A DNA stretch of 64,000 nucleotides from Sycon ciliatum (Eukaryota; Porifera; Calcarea; Leucosolenida; Sycettidae). Below, piece by piece: positions 1 through 11,733 of this stretch. The translations under genes were made by a program, and so were the position numbers. How positions within the stretch are numbered: position 1 is the stretch's first letter; every line of letters starts with the position of its first letter. The stretch spans positions 17,960,728 through 18,024,727 of the forward strand of contig NC_088647.1 in NCBI RefSeq assembly GCF_964019385.1. The letters are read 5' to 3'. The notes under the pieces are model-generated. The model was not told the origin of the DNA and did not search any database. It saw nothing but the letters and a program-made list of their open reading frames with translations.

Positions 1-230
1 ATCGGAACTTCAGCCATCAAGGCAGCTTAGGCTACACTCATTTTCGGAGAGGTAGATTTCAAAAGTCGCCTCAGAAGTCCACGGCAGTTTAGTGGCCACT
101 GAGTGGAACGCAGATTCTGTCGAATGTGTGTTGTGGAGGTCACAGCGGAAGCAGGCCTTGTTGAACGTGGGCTTCCTTTATGATTATGCTTCTAAGTTCT
201 AGCCCTGCCTGGATGCAACTACTTCTTCCG

Positions 231-321
231 CGTTGGTCCTGCATCGATGTGTTGGTCCTGCATTGATGTGTTGGTCCTGAATCGGTGCTATTGTTTCTTT
301 TGTGTTGGTCCTGCATGGATG
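231..321. repeat. 19-bp minisatellite
   Basis: Three adjoining units of about 19 bp (consensus TGTTGGTCCTGCATCGATG) and a fourth after a 15-bp gap. It lies just downstream of the stop codon of the minus-strand MADF gene, so it would fall in that gene's 3' UTR or the flank. Confidence 0.7.
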
Positions 322-421
322 CAACTGCTTTTTCCGCACTGACACACATGGACATATGTTACATAATGTAGAGCTGAGTTTAAACCATTACACTGTAGCC
401 TGGTTCTAAGCGTCTGTCTAT

Positions 422-3400
422 CTAACTGTGCTCCGATGCAACAAATTCTCTCTTTTGCTCAGGAGAGACTTCAGCCTGCTCCTCAGGTTTTCTCTTCCTG
501 CCTCGCTGTGCTTCATCCAGTTCAGTTGCAGAGGCAGGTGCGGGATGGACCTCCTTGGCACTCACGACAGTGGCTGCGTGATTCTCTTTGTTGACGTTCA
601 AGGCGGCGGATGCGGTGTAATTCTCCTTGACGTTCACATCAGTGTGTACATTATTTTTCTCCTCGACATTCATAGCCGTGGGTGCATTATTCTCCTTGTT
701 GTCATTCAAGGTGGCGGATTGACAGTTCTCCCCCTTGTTCTTCATGCCAGTGGGCAGGCTATTGTCCTCCTTCGCATTCACGGCAGTTGGTGCGTTATTC
801 TCCGCTTTGCTGTTCACAGCAGCAGGTGGGTTGTTTTCCTTTTGTACATTGCAGACTGCACCTGCAGGGAGGAGAATACAATAGTAGCATTTAAACAAGA
901 GCAACATCATAACGGTATACACAAAAACAAAACAAAAAACAAAAAAACGGTAACTTTTACAGCCCTGCGCGAGCACGGCAATTCGAGAATGCTCTCTTCA
1001 AGCATGGCAGGAGATGTTGTTGTTTATTTTACTTCGCAGATTCAAACGGGCAGGTTGCCCAATAACAAGAAAGCGAAGATGATCGACTTATGTCTAGCAG
1101 GGCTATACATTCGGCGTGCATAAGTGCTTCTACGGCCGGCCCAGGACACAGCAATGTATCTGCACAAATTTTCGCACGCAAATGCAAACATGGCTATGGA
1201 TTGGCATTGAAGGGCGGCATAAATAGAAAGGAACTGAAAATTGAAGTGGGTGTTGCATAGATTGATTCAAGCCTGGGCTCTTTATCACTCACCTTCAGTT
1301 ACCTTGGGACAGGCAGTAGAGTTGGACATGGCACCCGTATACAGCGCCTCACAATCATTCTCATCATCATCGCTGTAGTCGGTATGCGCCTCTGAGTCTT
1401 CAGTGCCGGATCCAGTTTCCCCGTAAGTACACCCTACACAAAGCAGCAAACTACATCCATCACTCATAGCTGTATGGCGCGAGTCAGCATGTATAGTGTA
1501 GTTCTACAAATTTCCGGCTGCATTTTAAATTTCAGCCTGTGAGGCGCTTGCCCACATACATACTGTCGCACTGTGTCATGCGAGTAAAAAATTCAGCCGC
1601 AACTAAATTTAGGCCTCACAGCGTCAAGCCGAAAATAGATACGGGCCGAATATAAATTTTGTTGATGTACAGGACACGTAGCATTGGGGTTGCAGTTTGC
1701 AACAGCATAGCGGAACAAAAATGCATCAAGGTCAAAGAAGCTACAGCCACAACTAGTACAAGTGTGCGGTTTGCACAGCGGCGCGAACGGAAGTGCATGT
1801 ACACAAGCTGTGGGTGTATCCTACGTACCACAGGTCTCAGCACAGTGGGTAGGGAGGTCATGCATTCAGAAGGCACCCTGTGAATGGTGTATCTGGTAGG
1901 CTGTGTTTACATGAGAAATTTCAACCCGGGTCGAGTTCAGCCCGGGTTGAAAGTCTGTACGATAGACAAAAGAGGTGAGCGTTTACATGAAGACAGTTGA
2001 CCCGGGTCAAATACTGATATGCCGCCAAAAGTCCACTTCTACAGTCCTGTATGGTCACGTGAATCCGTTCGCGCGAAATTTGCATCTGCAGTGCTGTTCA
2101 AACCTGGCGCGAGATACGCACAGAAGTACGTTTGTACGATTTTCTTGACCCGGGTTGATTTCAACCCTCCCCTTGGGGGGAGGGTTGAAATCAACCCGGG
2201 GCGAAATTTCAACCCGGGTTAAGCGCAATGCGTCATGTAAACGCGCCATTCATTTTGTGCACATGGCGGGTTGAAATCCGACCCGGGTTGAACGCTTCAT
2301 GTAAACACAGCCTTACAGGTATGCACCAAGTACACAGTTAGGCTGTGTTTACAAGAGAATAAACCCGGGTCGAGTTCAGGGCAAGGGGAGGGTTGAAATC
2401 CACTCGGGGCGAAATTTCAAACCGGGTCAGGCGCAATGCGTCATGTAAACTCGTGCGTCAGTCAAGTGTCAAGTCAGGTCGGCGGGAGAAGTGCGAACTC
2501 CAGTGTAGGGTGCAACCAACTTCCTAAATTGAATAATATTCATTGCTCTAGCATATCTCTATAAGTTCAAAGCTGCCCTCAGGAAATTTACAGCTGACTA
2601 TGCTTATGCAATCAACGGAATTCCGCCACCTTGCAGTTGATTTTCCCCATTTCTCTCCTCATCAATCCCTACTTCTCTTTGTACATACATCTACATCTAC
2701 TGTTCTTTCAATCAAATGAACCCCTCGATAGGCACATTGCCTTTGGGTCATTTCATAATAATAATAATAATAATAATATCACTACATCCATTGCCTCCAT
2801 CCACTGTGACCCACCTTCATTGGCATCGTGAAAGTCAAAAGCACCTGGACTAAACTTGACGTAATCTTTGAGCCACATAATGGCTTCCAAATTTTTATTC
2901 GGCTGTGTCAAGAACCCAAACCGACTCCTTTTACTCATCCACCTTTCGAGGGACAAACAAAGAAAGAAAACAATTCACAGTTTGTTGTGTCCTGATCCCC
3001 ATGCATACAAGCATCCAGCAAGCACCAGTACATTGGGGAAAAAAGCCCTGCACAAGAGCATGCACAGTGTGATCATGCTAGTCGTACAGAAGTAGGTATA
3101 TTACTACTATGTACAGTACACATGAGTACCTATCTAACAAGAGTACATATATAACGCAGTTCGCGCTACACTCGGTTAGCCTGAGTTTCCCGCATCCGTA
3201 GGAATGCCACCACCCTCATAGGCAAAGAAAGGTAGACAAGAAAGAAAAAAAAGATGACGTGGTGTGTGTATGTGGGTGTGTGTATGTGTGTATTTCCAAG
3301 TCCACCCATAGTTCGGGGATTTCAGGGGGTGTCGGCCGTTGGGTGGTTCAATAGCCAATTGAGTCATCTTTCCAAGGTTCCTTTTGAATCTCTCTCCCCT

Positions 3401-3463
3401 CTTCCGCGGCGAGAGCCACGTGACCAGGTTTGGCAGTGAGCAAGTACAGCACAGCACAGTACA

Positions 3464-3539
<76 letters not shown>

Positions 3540-6500
3540 GTGCGTGCACAAGTGCTAGCCAAAAACGTCATTTCTAAAAATAGGTGGCATAAATAGTAGA
3601 CCAGGATGGCAATGTTGTGTTTGTGGAAAAGAGGAAGGACACCGTGGCTGTTACAAGTTTTGAGTATGGACTAACCGGCCACCAATGTAACCCAATCAAC
3701 GAAGGCGAGCATGAGCTCCATCCCATGGCAACAAAGATCACCGAATGTTACTGGACCACCCAAGTTGGGTGGTCTGTTGCTTCGCGCTAGTGTGTGTATG
3801 TCCAGCAGTCTTACAAGAAGCAAGCAGCACTCTTTGTTGCCGTGGGACGTAGCTTGGGCTCATCTTCGTTGTGCGTTTCAGGCTTCCTCTCATTGGACCT
3901 TCCTAACCTGAGCCTCCAAGCTGGAAGGTTGTTGGTTTGCGCTTTATAGACGTGTTGGAGCTAGGTGTCAGGTCTTTGAATGTCTCAGTACTCCGTGTCA
4001 GTTTTGTGCTTTGTTGTCATACACTCTAGCCGTACATGATCTGGTTACATCGGTGGATGGGTTACTCATGACGCATAACATTTTGTTCTTTCTTTTACGC
4101 TAAAGAGTGGAGGTTAATTATTGAGCCCAGCAAAGTGTTGAGCAGTTCTGAATCCCAGCCCAAGTCTCTAAAGTCTCTAGCGTAGCAGCACTTTAAAAAG
4201 ACAATATGAGTGTGCGCTTGAGTGTGTGTAAGGGACGGGAGAGAAGAGGGGTGGGGAGGGAGGGAGGGGGAAAAGCCCGAGATGTGTGGAGATATTCTGC
4301 TCCAGCGGCAGCAAAACAAGGAAAGAAACTTACTTTTGATACTCTTTTCCGATTACATACCCTGGGAAGCAATTGCGGATAAAAGAATATCTACAGCAAT
4401 GAACACATACAGTCATGCAGAGGCCAGACATGTGTAAGAGTAATCACAACATGCTGTTTATCACACATACTGGTATGACGGGTGTTTAATACTGAACAGT
4501 GCCGGATTCATGTGACTCTCAATAAGGTCCAAGGTGGGCACACAATGTACATGTACCGTAAAGTCCGGAGCAAACGCCCACTTCGCAGCAAACGCCCACC
4601 CCAGCGGGTCCATACTATTTTCGTCTTTTTCAGGTGAATATAGTTGTAAACAACTGGCGTGGTCGAATGCGTACGAGAACGACTGTAATGCCTACAAACT
4701 GCCTATGTCCTACCAGGAGGCTGTGCAAAAGCGATTGTCATTATCTTCCTGCAAAGAAATAACTTCTGTCGAGATTTCCTTTCATTCGATAAATGTGTCG
4801 TCTTTGTGGTAGTTCGTTCTCCATGTGGTACGAGTAATGCCGTAGAAATTTGTGCAGTGCCACGATGTCGCGCTGTCAGGAACAGTAATTGTTCTGATGA
4901 AGCGTCAGTCAACGACTTGACTGGTCCCAATATTGCATTTGCAAGTCGAACAGGGTATGTCACAGAAGCTACACCTACAAAGTCGCTGCTAACTTGTTGA
5001 AAACAAGAAAAACACCTGCCTTTAGGCGTTGTGTGATCTCGAAATGATGGCTTGAAACACCGTCAGAAGTGTATTTGGTTCCTTCAATACTCTGTTCTTC
5101 GCTACCTTGTTATTCGGAAGAAAACCCGTTCGGATTTGCGAAATAAAACAACCATCATTATAAAATCACTACGAGCTAGCTCGTGGCTAGCGCCCAAAGA
5201 GATTTCGAAACCAGGAAAGTGGACATAGTTTACCGTAGCAAAGTGCTCTTCCCGTTACGGTGTGAGATGCACTTTCGTACAGTAGGGGTGACAGTGCATG
5301 GGGTCAGTGTGTACAGGCCAGCAGATCTTGCAAAAATGGGGTGGGCGTTTGCAGCGGACTTTACGGCATATAGCCCCCTCCCCGGTGGTACCACACTAGA
5401 AATGATAATATTACTGTTGATACTGCAGGGCTGAAACGATCAACCAATATCATTAACGATCGATATATTGGTTTTATCGAATCTTGTCGGCTCTATCGAA
5501 CACCAGTTTATGAAGAAATTCCATGTTGCCTTTGCTACGTTAGAAATGTTTGGCCCTGCTTTGTTGACATCTGTACATATCTGGCTGGTTTTATCAACAT
5601 GAACTACTCAAGTAGAAAATTTCATGTTGTTTCTTTGTAGAGCGAAGAATCTTGTCATCACCCTCTGGCAACTGCTCTCATCTCCGACTTCTCCCACAAA
5701 TGAACCGAAAAGGCAAAGTCTTCTTTCCCGATCTCTTTCAAAGCCTAAGATCAATTTTACTGCGCTTGAAAGTACATGATTGCACTCATATCCACTATCA
5801 GATGGAGAGCAAGGGCTAGAATACTGTCACTGATATACATGCATAAAAAATAGTGGTGAAACGAATATTCGAACATCAGTGCCTGTACATACATGCACGC
5901 CGAACACGGCACAGTGCAGTGCGTACAGCCTGCCTGTGACTTTGTACTGTATGCATGCACATGTATGTCCATACTGGACTGCCAATGGTGCACATAACAT
6001 GTATGAACTTCGAAGTAGCCTTATGTGGCAGAACATTTTATGTGGCACTACCGTTTGTCATACCTAATAATAATGACAGTATCCATCAAATGACTGGGAG
6101 GAGGGCATGTGATGTCATCTCTGTTACCAAAAGAATATTCGTTCATTCGTTCGTTAAGCCGAAGAATATTCGGCTAGTCGGTTTTGACATTCGTTTCACC
6201 ACTAATAAATAATCGTTAGCACTCGTTTCAAACACTAACGATTATCGATTGCACTCTTAACGATCAATATGCGAGTTATCGGTATAATTGTTTCAGCCCT
6301 AGTTGATAGTATAAACACTAACATTGGCACTAACATTAACACTAGCAGCATTAGACCATGAGATACTCGCCGGCACGCCCCCCCCCCCCCTTTCCCGGTT
6401 GCAGCCTCGTTCAATATTCCCGGAACTTAACTGAGAAGATTGCGGCGCACGAGGTTGAGATCTTATCAGTGACTACTGTGATGACTGTAGTGTGTGTTGA

Positions 6501-7215
6501 ATGAAGTACAGTGCTGGACAGAGAAATCCAACATCATGAATAAAGTAGCGCCGCGTTCGAGTGCACAGACGCTAGACCAGTATGTGTAGTAGTGATAGGT
6601 TTTTCATTTGACCCGACGAGACCGCACGACGCTTGCAGATCACAGCACGAACAGTTCACCATAATGTGAGTTAGTTGAGTGTTTACACCTTGCGCCGGTA
6701 TCTTCTCTATAAAATAGCATTATTCAGCTTAACCCCTTCATTCAACAACTGCTTCTCCTCTGATGAGTTCCCCGTCAACTTTATGGAACGAAACAAGACT
6801 TGTCAGGAGTAATACTACTTGCTTTCGTGGAGTGTGGCTGGTGAACTGTTCGTGCTGTGGTCTGCAAGCGTCGTGTGGTCTCGTCGGGTCAAATGAAAAA
6901 CCTATTACTACCATTTGACGGACCTATTGAAGATGGCAACAAAGAATTTAGTACTCGAAGTATGTGTAGTGCTAGGGCTGCGTAGCGCCCAGCGCTATTC
7001 TATTCATGAAGTTGGATTTCTTTGGCCAGCACTGCAAATCATGTGACCTACCTTCGCTTGGCCACTGCTAGGTCAATGCCCAACTTCTTGGTCACCTCGT
7101 TCCAGGCAGCCGCCTTCCGCGTTGCGTTGCGATAGCCCGGATTAGACCAATCGTATATTTCTTTGTAGTCGCGAACGCAGTTCATCAAGAGCACATCTGA
7201 ATCGTAGGTTGTCAT
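422..7215 (-). CDS. MADF-domain protein with acidic linker and 12-residue repeats (4 exons)
   Basis: Exons on the minus strand: 7052-7215, 2815-2942, 1293-1433 and 422-861. All junctions are GT-AG, their phases (2, 1, 1) match, and the total is 873 nt, giving 290 aa plus a TAG stop. Exon 1 reads like the start of a MADF (Adf-1, Myb/SANT-like) domain: VLLMNCVRDYKEIYDW, a Tyr/Arg-rich stretch, AAAWNEVTKKLGI, then AKRR. The Trp expected next comes from exon 2 (WMSKRSRF). MADF domains bind DNA in invertebrate transcription factors. Exon 3 is acidic (DYSDDDENDCEA). Exon 4 carries nine 12-residue repeats and ends in a possible bipartite nuclear signal (GRKRKP...EQKR). The likely role is a nuclear DNA-binding regulator; the target is unknown. 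Exons 1, 3 and 4 have good signals. Exon 2 is the least certain, since its acceptor (GAAAG) sits a little way from the pyrimidine tract, and the MADF C-terminal half is weak. A further 5' exon is possible. Confidence 0.68.
518..841 (-). repeat. 36-bp coding repeat, nine copies
   Basis: This array inside exon 4 of the MADF gene encodes nine tandem 12-residue units, such as KENNPPAAVNSK and KENNAPTAMNVE. The consensus is roughly K-E-N-N-x-P-T-A-V-N-x-K. Units have diverged at many positions yet all keep the frame and length, which argues for selection on the protein. The sequence is hydrophilic and probably disordered. Confidence 0.8.
1004..1078 (-). mobile_element. LINE/SINE 3'-end fragment with hairpin, AATAAA and (AAC)n tail
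   Basis: Read on the minus strand this has a GGGCAACCTGCCC hairpin, then AATCTGCGAAGTAAAATAAA, then a short (CAA)n tail. The same block recurs at 63881-63940 with a much longer (CAA)n tail, and in part at 43475-43512. It lies in intron 3 of the MADF gene. Confidence 0.65.
1898..2313. mobile_element. MITE with AGGCTGTGTTTACATGA inverted ends
   Basis: A 416-bp element with perfect 17-bp terminal inverted repeats, AGGCTGTGTTTACATGA at the left and its complement at the right. The interior is built of repeated CAACCCGGGT motifs in both orientations. It has no coding capacity. It lies in intron 2 of the MADF gene. Superfamily not assigned; no clear target duplication. Confidence 0.75.
2340..2451. 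mobile_element. Deleted second copy of the GGCTGTGTTTACA MITE
   Basis: Starts AGGCTGTGTTTACA 26 bp after the previous copy and shares its AACCCGGGTCGAGTTCAG and GCGCAATGCGTCATGTAAAC segments, but lacks most of the interior and the last bases of the right end. Confidence 0.6.
3465..3544. repeat. (TG)n microsatellite
   Basis: About 80 bp of nearly pure TG in intron 1 of the MADF gene. Confidence 0.95.
3660..4100. mobile_element. Diverged copy of the long-inverted-repeat MITE family
   Basis: The right half (3885-4085) matches, with divergence, the right arm of the element at 50096-50714: the CCTGAGCCTCCAAG, AATGTCTCAGTACT and GTCAGTTTTGTGC blocks are shared. The left half holds weak complements of the same blocks (GTATGGACTAACC, CACCAATGTAAC). 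Boundaries are approximate. Confidence 0.5.
4556..5366. mobile_element. MITE/DNA transposon with CCGTAAAGTCCG ends
   Basis: An 811-bp element. The left end CCGTAAAGTCCGGAGCAAAC and the right-end complement CCGTAAAGTCCGCTGCAAAC match at 18 of 20 positions, and both continue into CGCCCAC. I see no transposase frame. Intron 1 of the MADF gene. Confidence 0.7.
5426..6301. mobile_element. hAT-like MITE (outer element)
   Basis: The left end is CAGGGCTGAAACGAT and the right-end complement TAGGGCTGAAACAATT, a hAT-type terminus. Eight-base flanks GTTGATAC (5416-5423) and GTTGATAG (6302-6309) could be the target duplication, if 2 bp at the left are accounted for. It contains repeated AACGAT/ATCGTT motifs and a second element nested within it. 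Confidence 0.65.
5851..6204. mobile_element. hAT-like MITE nested inside another
   Basis: Perfect 16-bp terminal inverted repeats, TAGTGGTGAAACGAAT, enclose 354 bp. The 8-bp flanks ATAAAAAA and ATAAATAA match at 7 of 8 positions, as expected for hAT insertion. It interrupts the outer hAT-like element and is therefore younger. Confidence 0.72.
6509..7034. mobile_element. Fold-back MITE with CAGTGCTGG ends
   Basis: The arms are long and nearly complementary. Outer blocks are CAGTGCTGGACAGAGAAATC on the left and the complement of CAGTGCTGGCCAAAGAAATC on the right. An inner block around 6598-6660 (TTTTTCATTTGACCCGACGA and onward) is repeated inverted at 6835-6905. The element ends 16 bp from the donor site of MADF exon 1. 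Confidence 0.75.
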
Positions 7216-8358
7216 CTTTCTTCTCCCAAATTCTCGTTCCTTGCCTCCAGGGTACTACTTCCGTGAAATTATTATTATGTAGCAGGATACTTTTAACCGC
7301 TGGGATTATGTGGTCACAGATTATTACCTTGTACGTGTATGAGTTTGTACAGTCAGTCTACTTTAATCCAGTATGGTATCTTTTCCAGAATTGGCCTTTC
7401 CAAACTCGTCACACTATTAGTATTAGAAGTCTGAACTACTTCACCTGACTCAAAAACAAAGGTACTAGTACGAGTACAAGCTGCCAAAAAAAGCCTCTCT
7501 GTGGGTAGCAGACACAGATCGTTGGCTAGTGTGTAGTCGTGACTTTGCCTCCCTACCCTCTAGAGCTCTACAGTAGTAGCAAGTGCTGTAGGGCCAGCTC
7601 CAGACTCTATCAGTATCAGTGCAGCGCAGCAGAATACTTCTGGCGCACACCACCACTGATCACAAGATGAAAGCAGAAGCCAGCTAGCTGAGCACTGTGC
7701 CAGGATTTTGGCTGCAAAAGCTGGTCAGTGCATGCAACTGCAAGACCACAAACAAAAACCTCGTGCACATTTTGGATTTTTAGAAAGCGGGCAGGGCCAC
7801 TTGGCGGGGGAATTGGACCATGTGGACTACCGGTACGCCGTTACCGTACACTACAACATAACAGGTAGGTTTTTGACACACATACTGAAAAACCATTATT
7901 TTGTTGCTGCGCGGAGAAGCATTCACCCCGTTGTAAAGTAAGACTGAGTCCAGCCTTTCCACGACTGCATGCTCACGAGCGCCAGCTAGCTTGAACTGCC
8001 TTCTTCCTCTTCCAGTTCCACTGGGCTTTCTGTCACTTCCTCTTCGGACTTCAGTCTTCACAATTGACGTGACGAACCCGTACCGTACACACATTGTACA
8101 CACCGTACCGCGGTACGCGGTACGCCATGCAGCTGGAGCATGGAGGCTCGCAGCGAGCGCGCGCGCCGCGCCGCCCGGCGCCATGTCTACACTTTGTAGT
8201 TGCGCAAAATTTTATGTTTTTTGAGGTGAACAAATTTCGTTCAGGATTTTCAAGCTCGTTGTTTCCGGAAACACAAAAATATTTTCAGTGTGGTCCTACA
8301 AATTTGTCTGTTTGGTTGAGCGAAAGACTAATCTACTTCAGTCGGCAAAGGAACAGGC
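7216..8358. promoter_or_regulatory. Divergent intergenic interval (MADF gene / API5)
   Basis: The start codons of the minus-strand MADF gene (7215) and plus-strand API5 (8359) face away from each other across 1,143 bp. A block at about 8096-8190 is rich in CpG and in GGTACCG-type palindromes, ending in a run of GCGCGC. No TATA box is evident near API5. No coding exon was recognised here. A shared promoter is an inference. Confidence 0.45.
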
Positions 8359-10652
8359 ATGGCGGACGTAGAAGTGCTGTACAAGTCTTATGGTGTGTTG
8401 GCAGACGCCGGGGAAAACGTAGCTCAGGTGAGTTCGTCACTGAGGCTTCTTGCTAGCGTTTTTGAATAATTATTTTGTTTTCGAATTATTATTAGTCTCT
8501 CCTCGAAACTTTTGTTATGTGCATGGATACGCGTGAGCTACTTGTGGCGGATCTATGGTGTGTAGGATAATATACCTTCCGGTATGTTGCGGATACTTTC
8601 TCCGGCGCACGGGCACGGAGTTTTATTCTTTGTCTTATATTCCCACCTTCTTCAGTGATGATTTTTACGAAGTATTTTGTACTGAGCCCATGCCTTCTGG
8701 GCAGAATGGAGCCAAGCAATTATCAGTCGTGGTTCTGAGTTTCGCCTTCATGCGATCATCAGAGAAGAATAAAGTGAAAAGGCCTGCACATTTAATCAAG
8801 ACCCTGAAATGGGATGCCACTGTCACAATATGTGATGCTGTTCTGAAAGCGTGATGTTCATGTTGAGGCATGCTGCAGTTTATCACTCAAGTATTAAAAA
8901 AGGTCACTAGGCCACCTAGAATTAATTTGTTGTTTCGGGTCACTCCACTCATCCGTACCAGGGTCGGTCGGTCAGGGATATTTTTTATTTCGTTAACTGC
9001 CATGTGGATACATACAATTGACAATGTGGAATGTTCATTATCGAAAATCCAAGCTTTTGTCCATCAAGCCTGTCGATCAAATCTGAAGTGACTGTAGATC
9101 ATAGTAGATTTAGCGCAGCCATTGTCCCATCAGGTCCATGTCCACTCCAGGACCAGATCTTGGCCTCGCTGGCAAACGAGCGAGCAACTCTCACCAAAAC
9201 TTCTGGCAATAAGCGACAAGGTGGCAGAGCTGATGCTGTTTCAGGACCAATTGCGGATCGGAGATAAAAGAAGACGTCGTCCCTGACCGCTAGCGCTGCA
9301 TCCTGTTAGTTGGCTGCTTCCGAGGTTGATGTCTGGACTGCTGAAAATCAATGTGCATGTATGTGTATGTACACTGCCATGTAACAATTGTACATTTGCA
9401 TGCACAATAAAAAAAAACATTTTGCGGGAGAAATAAGACGGTCGGTCGGGTGATCCGAAACAACGAATTAATTCTGGGTGGCCTTTTTAATATGTAAAAA
9501 AAAGCGGTTGGGTAGCTTTGACGCTAATCCGGAAGAGTGCGCTAACTGCGGTAAACAAACACAGCGAGCTTTGCACGAGAGCAGGTAGCTAATCAGAAAG
9601 AGTACTCAACCAAGCCGAGGCGAGGGAGCGAAATACTCAATCTCTGGACAGCTAGCTGTTTCCACCACCTTGCTAGGTCTCATCAGCCGGGATCTCAGAG
9701 TACCTGGCTGAACTGGTCGCAACCAAATTTCCTAAGAGTTAGCCGTAGGGACCTTTGGCGATATTTGTAAGGAAGCCGGTTGCTGGCAGCGTTCGAGCCA
9801 GCCCTCTTCTCTCCGACTTGACGCTGTCCTGACTGATAAAAATGCACTGGTTTTACGTGCTTTTTTATGTTTGATTTTCCACGAAATTTATGGTTTCATC
9901 TGACCGTTTTTGATCGTGTGCTCGTTGGAAATGTCTTGGAGAGAGAATTACAACCAGGCCCAACTTATCAAGGGAATACGTTTGTTCTGTGCCATACCGA
10001 ATACAAAGAGATATAATACTGACAAGAAAGACACACTTCAGGCTCTTGAGCAGCTCGAAAGTTTTCACTGAAGTGTGTCCTTCTTATCATCGTCATATTA
10101 TTGCATTCTTGTCTCCAAGGAAACTGTTCGCAACGAGACATGATGACATTCTGTTTTGCTTTGCTTGAACGTGCGCAGCATACAGCCGAGTATGAGGCAC
10201 TCATCACTGGTACGAAAGGAAGCACCGGCTCTAAGCGCCTGGCAGCCGACTTCATCACCAAGTTCTTTGCACACTTTCCTGACATCGCCGACCGTGCCAT
10301 CGAGGCTCAGCTAGATCTGTGTGAAGACGAAGACCAGCAGGTGAATTTAATATGCTTGCACAGCTGGCAGTAGCAAATGCTGCCGACATGGTCAATTCAA
10401 TGCCCTTCTTGAGTCTTGGGTGCGCAAAGTCAATAGGATGTGTGTGTGTGTGTGTGTGCGTGCGTGCGTGCGTGTGTGCACATCAGTATGCCTGTTACTT
10501 GTTTCCACCTGCTATGTTATCTAGTGTGTTTGTAGCACCTCGTGCCCTTAGAGTTTTGACGGGCACACATGCTTTTGACTATCGCCGCCCTTTTAATAAG
10601 TGAATACGGTCTGTGGTAATCGGTGCTTGAATGCGTACGTGCATACATGTGC

Positions 10653-10708
<56 letters not shown>

Positions 10709-11651
10709 GCATGTATGTGCACTTGTCATTTAACTGCAGGTGCGCCAAGCTGCCATCAAGGCCCTGCCATTACTGTGCCGTGAAGGCATGGATAACTCTC
10801 AGATTGGCGATGTTCTGGCTCAGCTGCTGCAATCTGGTAGGCCATATATCATCATGATGTCCCACGATTCCAGCGCAGTTCAGACCGAGTGGTGAAATTT
10901 CTATACATACAGCTGCTGTGGCCAGGCGTTGCGCGTTCCATCTGATTGTATAATTAGCCACGTTGTGAAAATCACGACCTCAGCTGGCTTCAGCCTTGGT
11001 CACTCGAGCATTCTCAGTCAACTGACCGCCTCAACAGAGGGAGACAGACCGGGTAAAGTGTGCTGCGCCATCTCTGGCGTGCATGCCTGTGGCTGTCTCT
11101 CATCAAGTATGGTCTCCGCCCCGCCGCAGTCACCTCTGTTCAGCGTGCCGTCGAAACCTCTGCTTCGATCTGGCGCTTTTTCGACGCGGCTTTGCCGGTG
11201 GCCGTGAAATCCCGGCACACACAGGTGCCGAGGAGAGTGAATATGCGCTGGCTGTGATGTGCTATATGCTACGCAGGAGTGCCGTGTACCTGTCTGTAAT
11301 TGAATTGTTGTGTCCCCATTATGATGATGCCAGTGTTAGTAGTTTGGCTGATAGTTACTATCCAGTATGTTTGGGTGCTGCACTTCTTGTGCCAATTGCA
11401 ACTATGCCGTTCCTGAGCTGTTGCTGTGGGCGGGGGGAGAAGTACGCTGTTTTCACTGTGCTAGAAGAATGGCTTCTTCGTAAGATTCACCTAACGTGTG
11501 CCGATGTGTTACGTACTGCTCCTCGTGATGTCAATGACAATAGCTGCGCAGCATCCGCACATAATGTAGCTTTTCCTCTTCTTTTTTTTTCTTTCTTTTT
11601 TTCCGCTCACATCGGAACCATGCTGTGATCTAGTGTGATGTGAGCGTGTTG

Positions 11652-11733
<82 letters not shown>

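Noticed and set aside
3176-3571. Thr-His repeat protein
   Set aside because: Translation of a (TG)n tract on the minus strand; likewise at 10517, 11630 and 24606.
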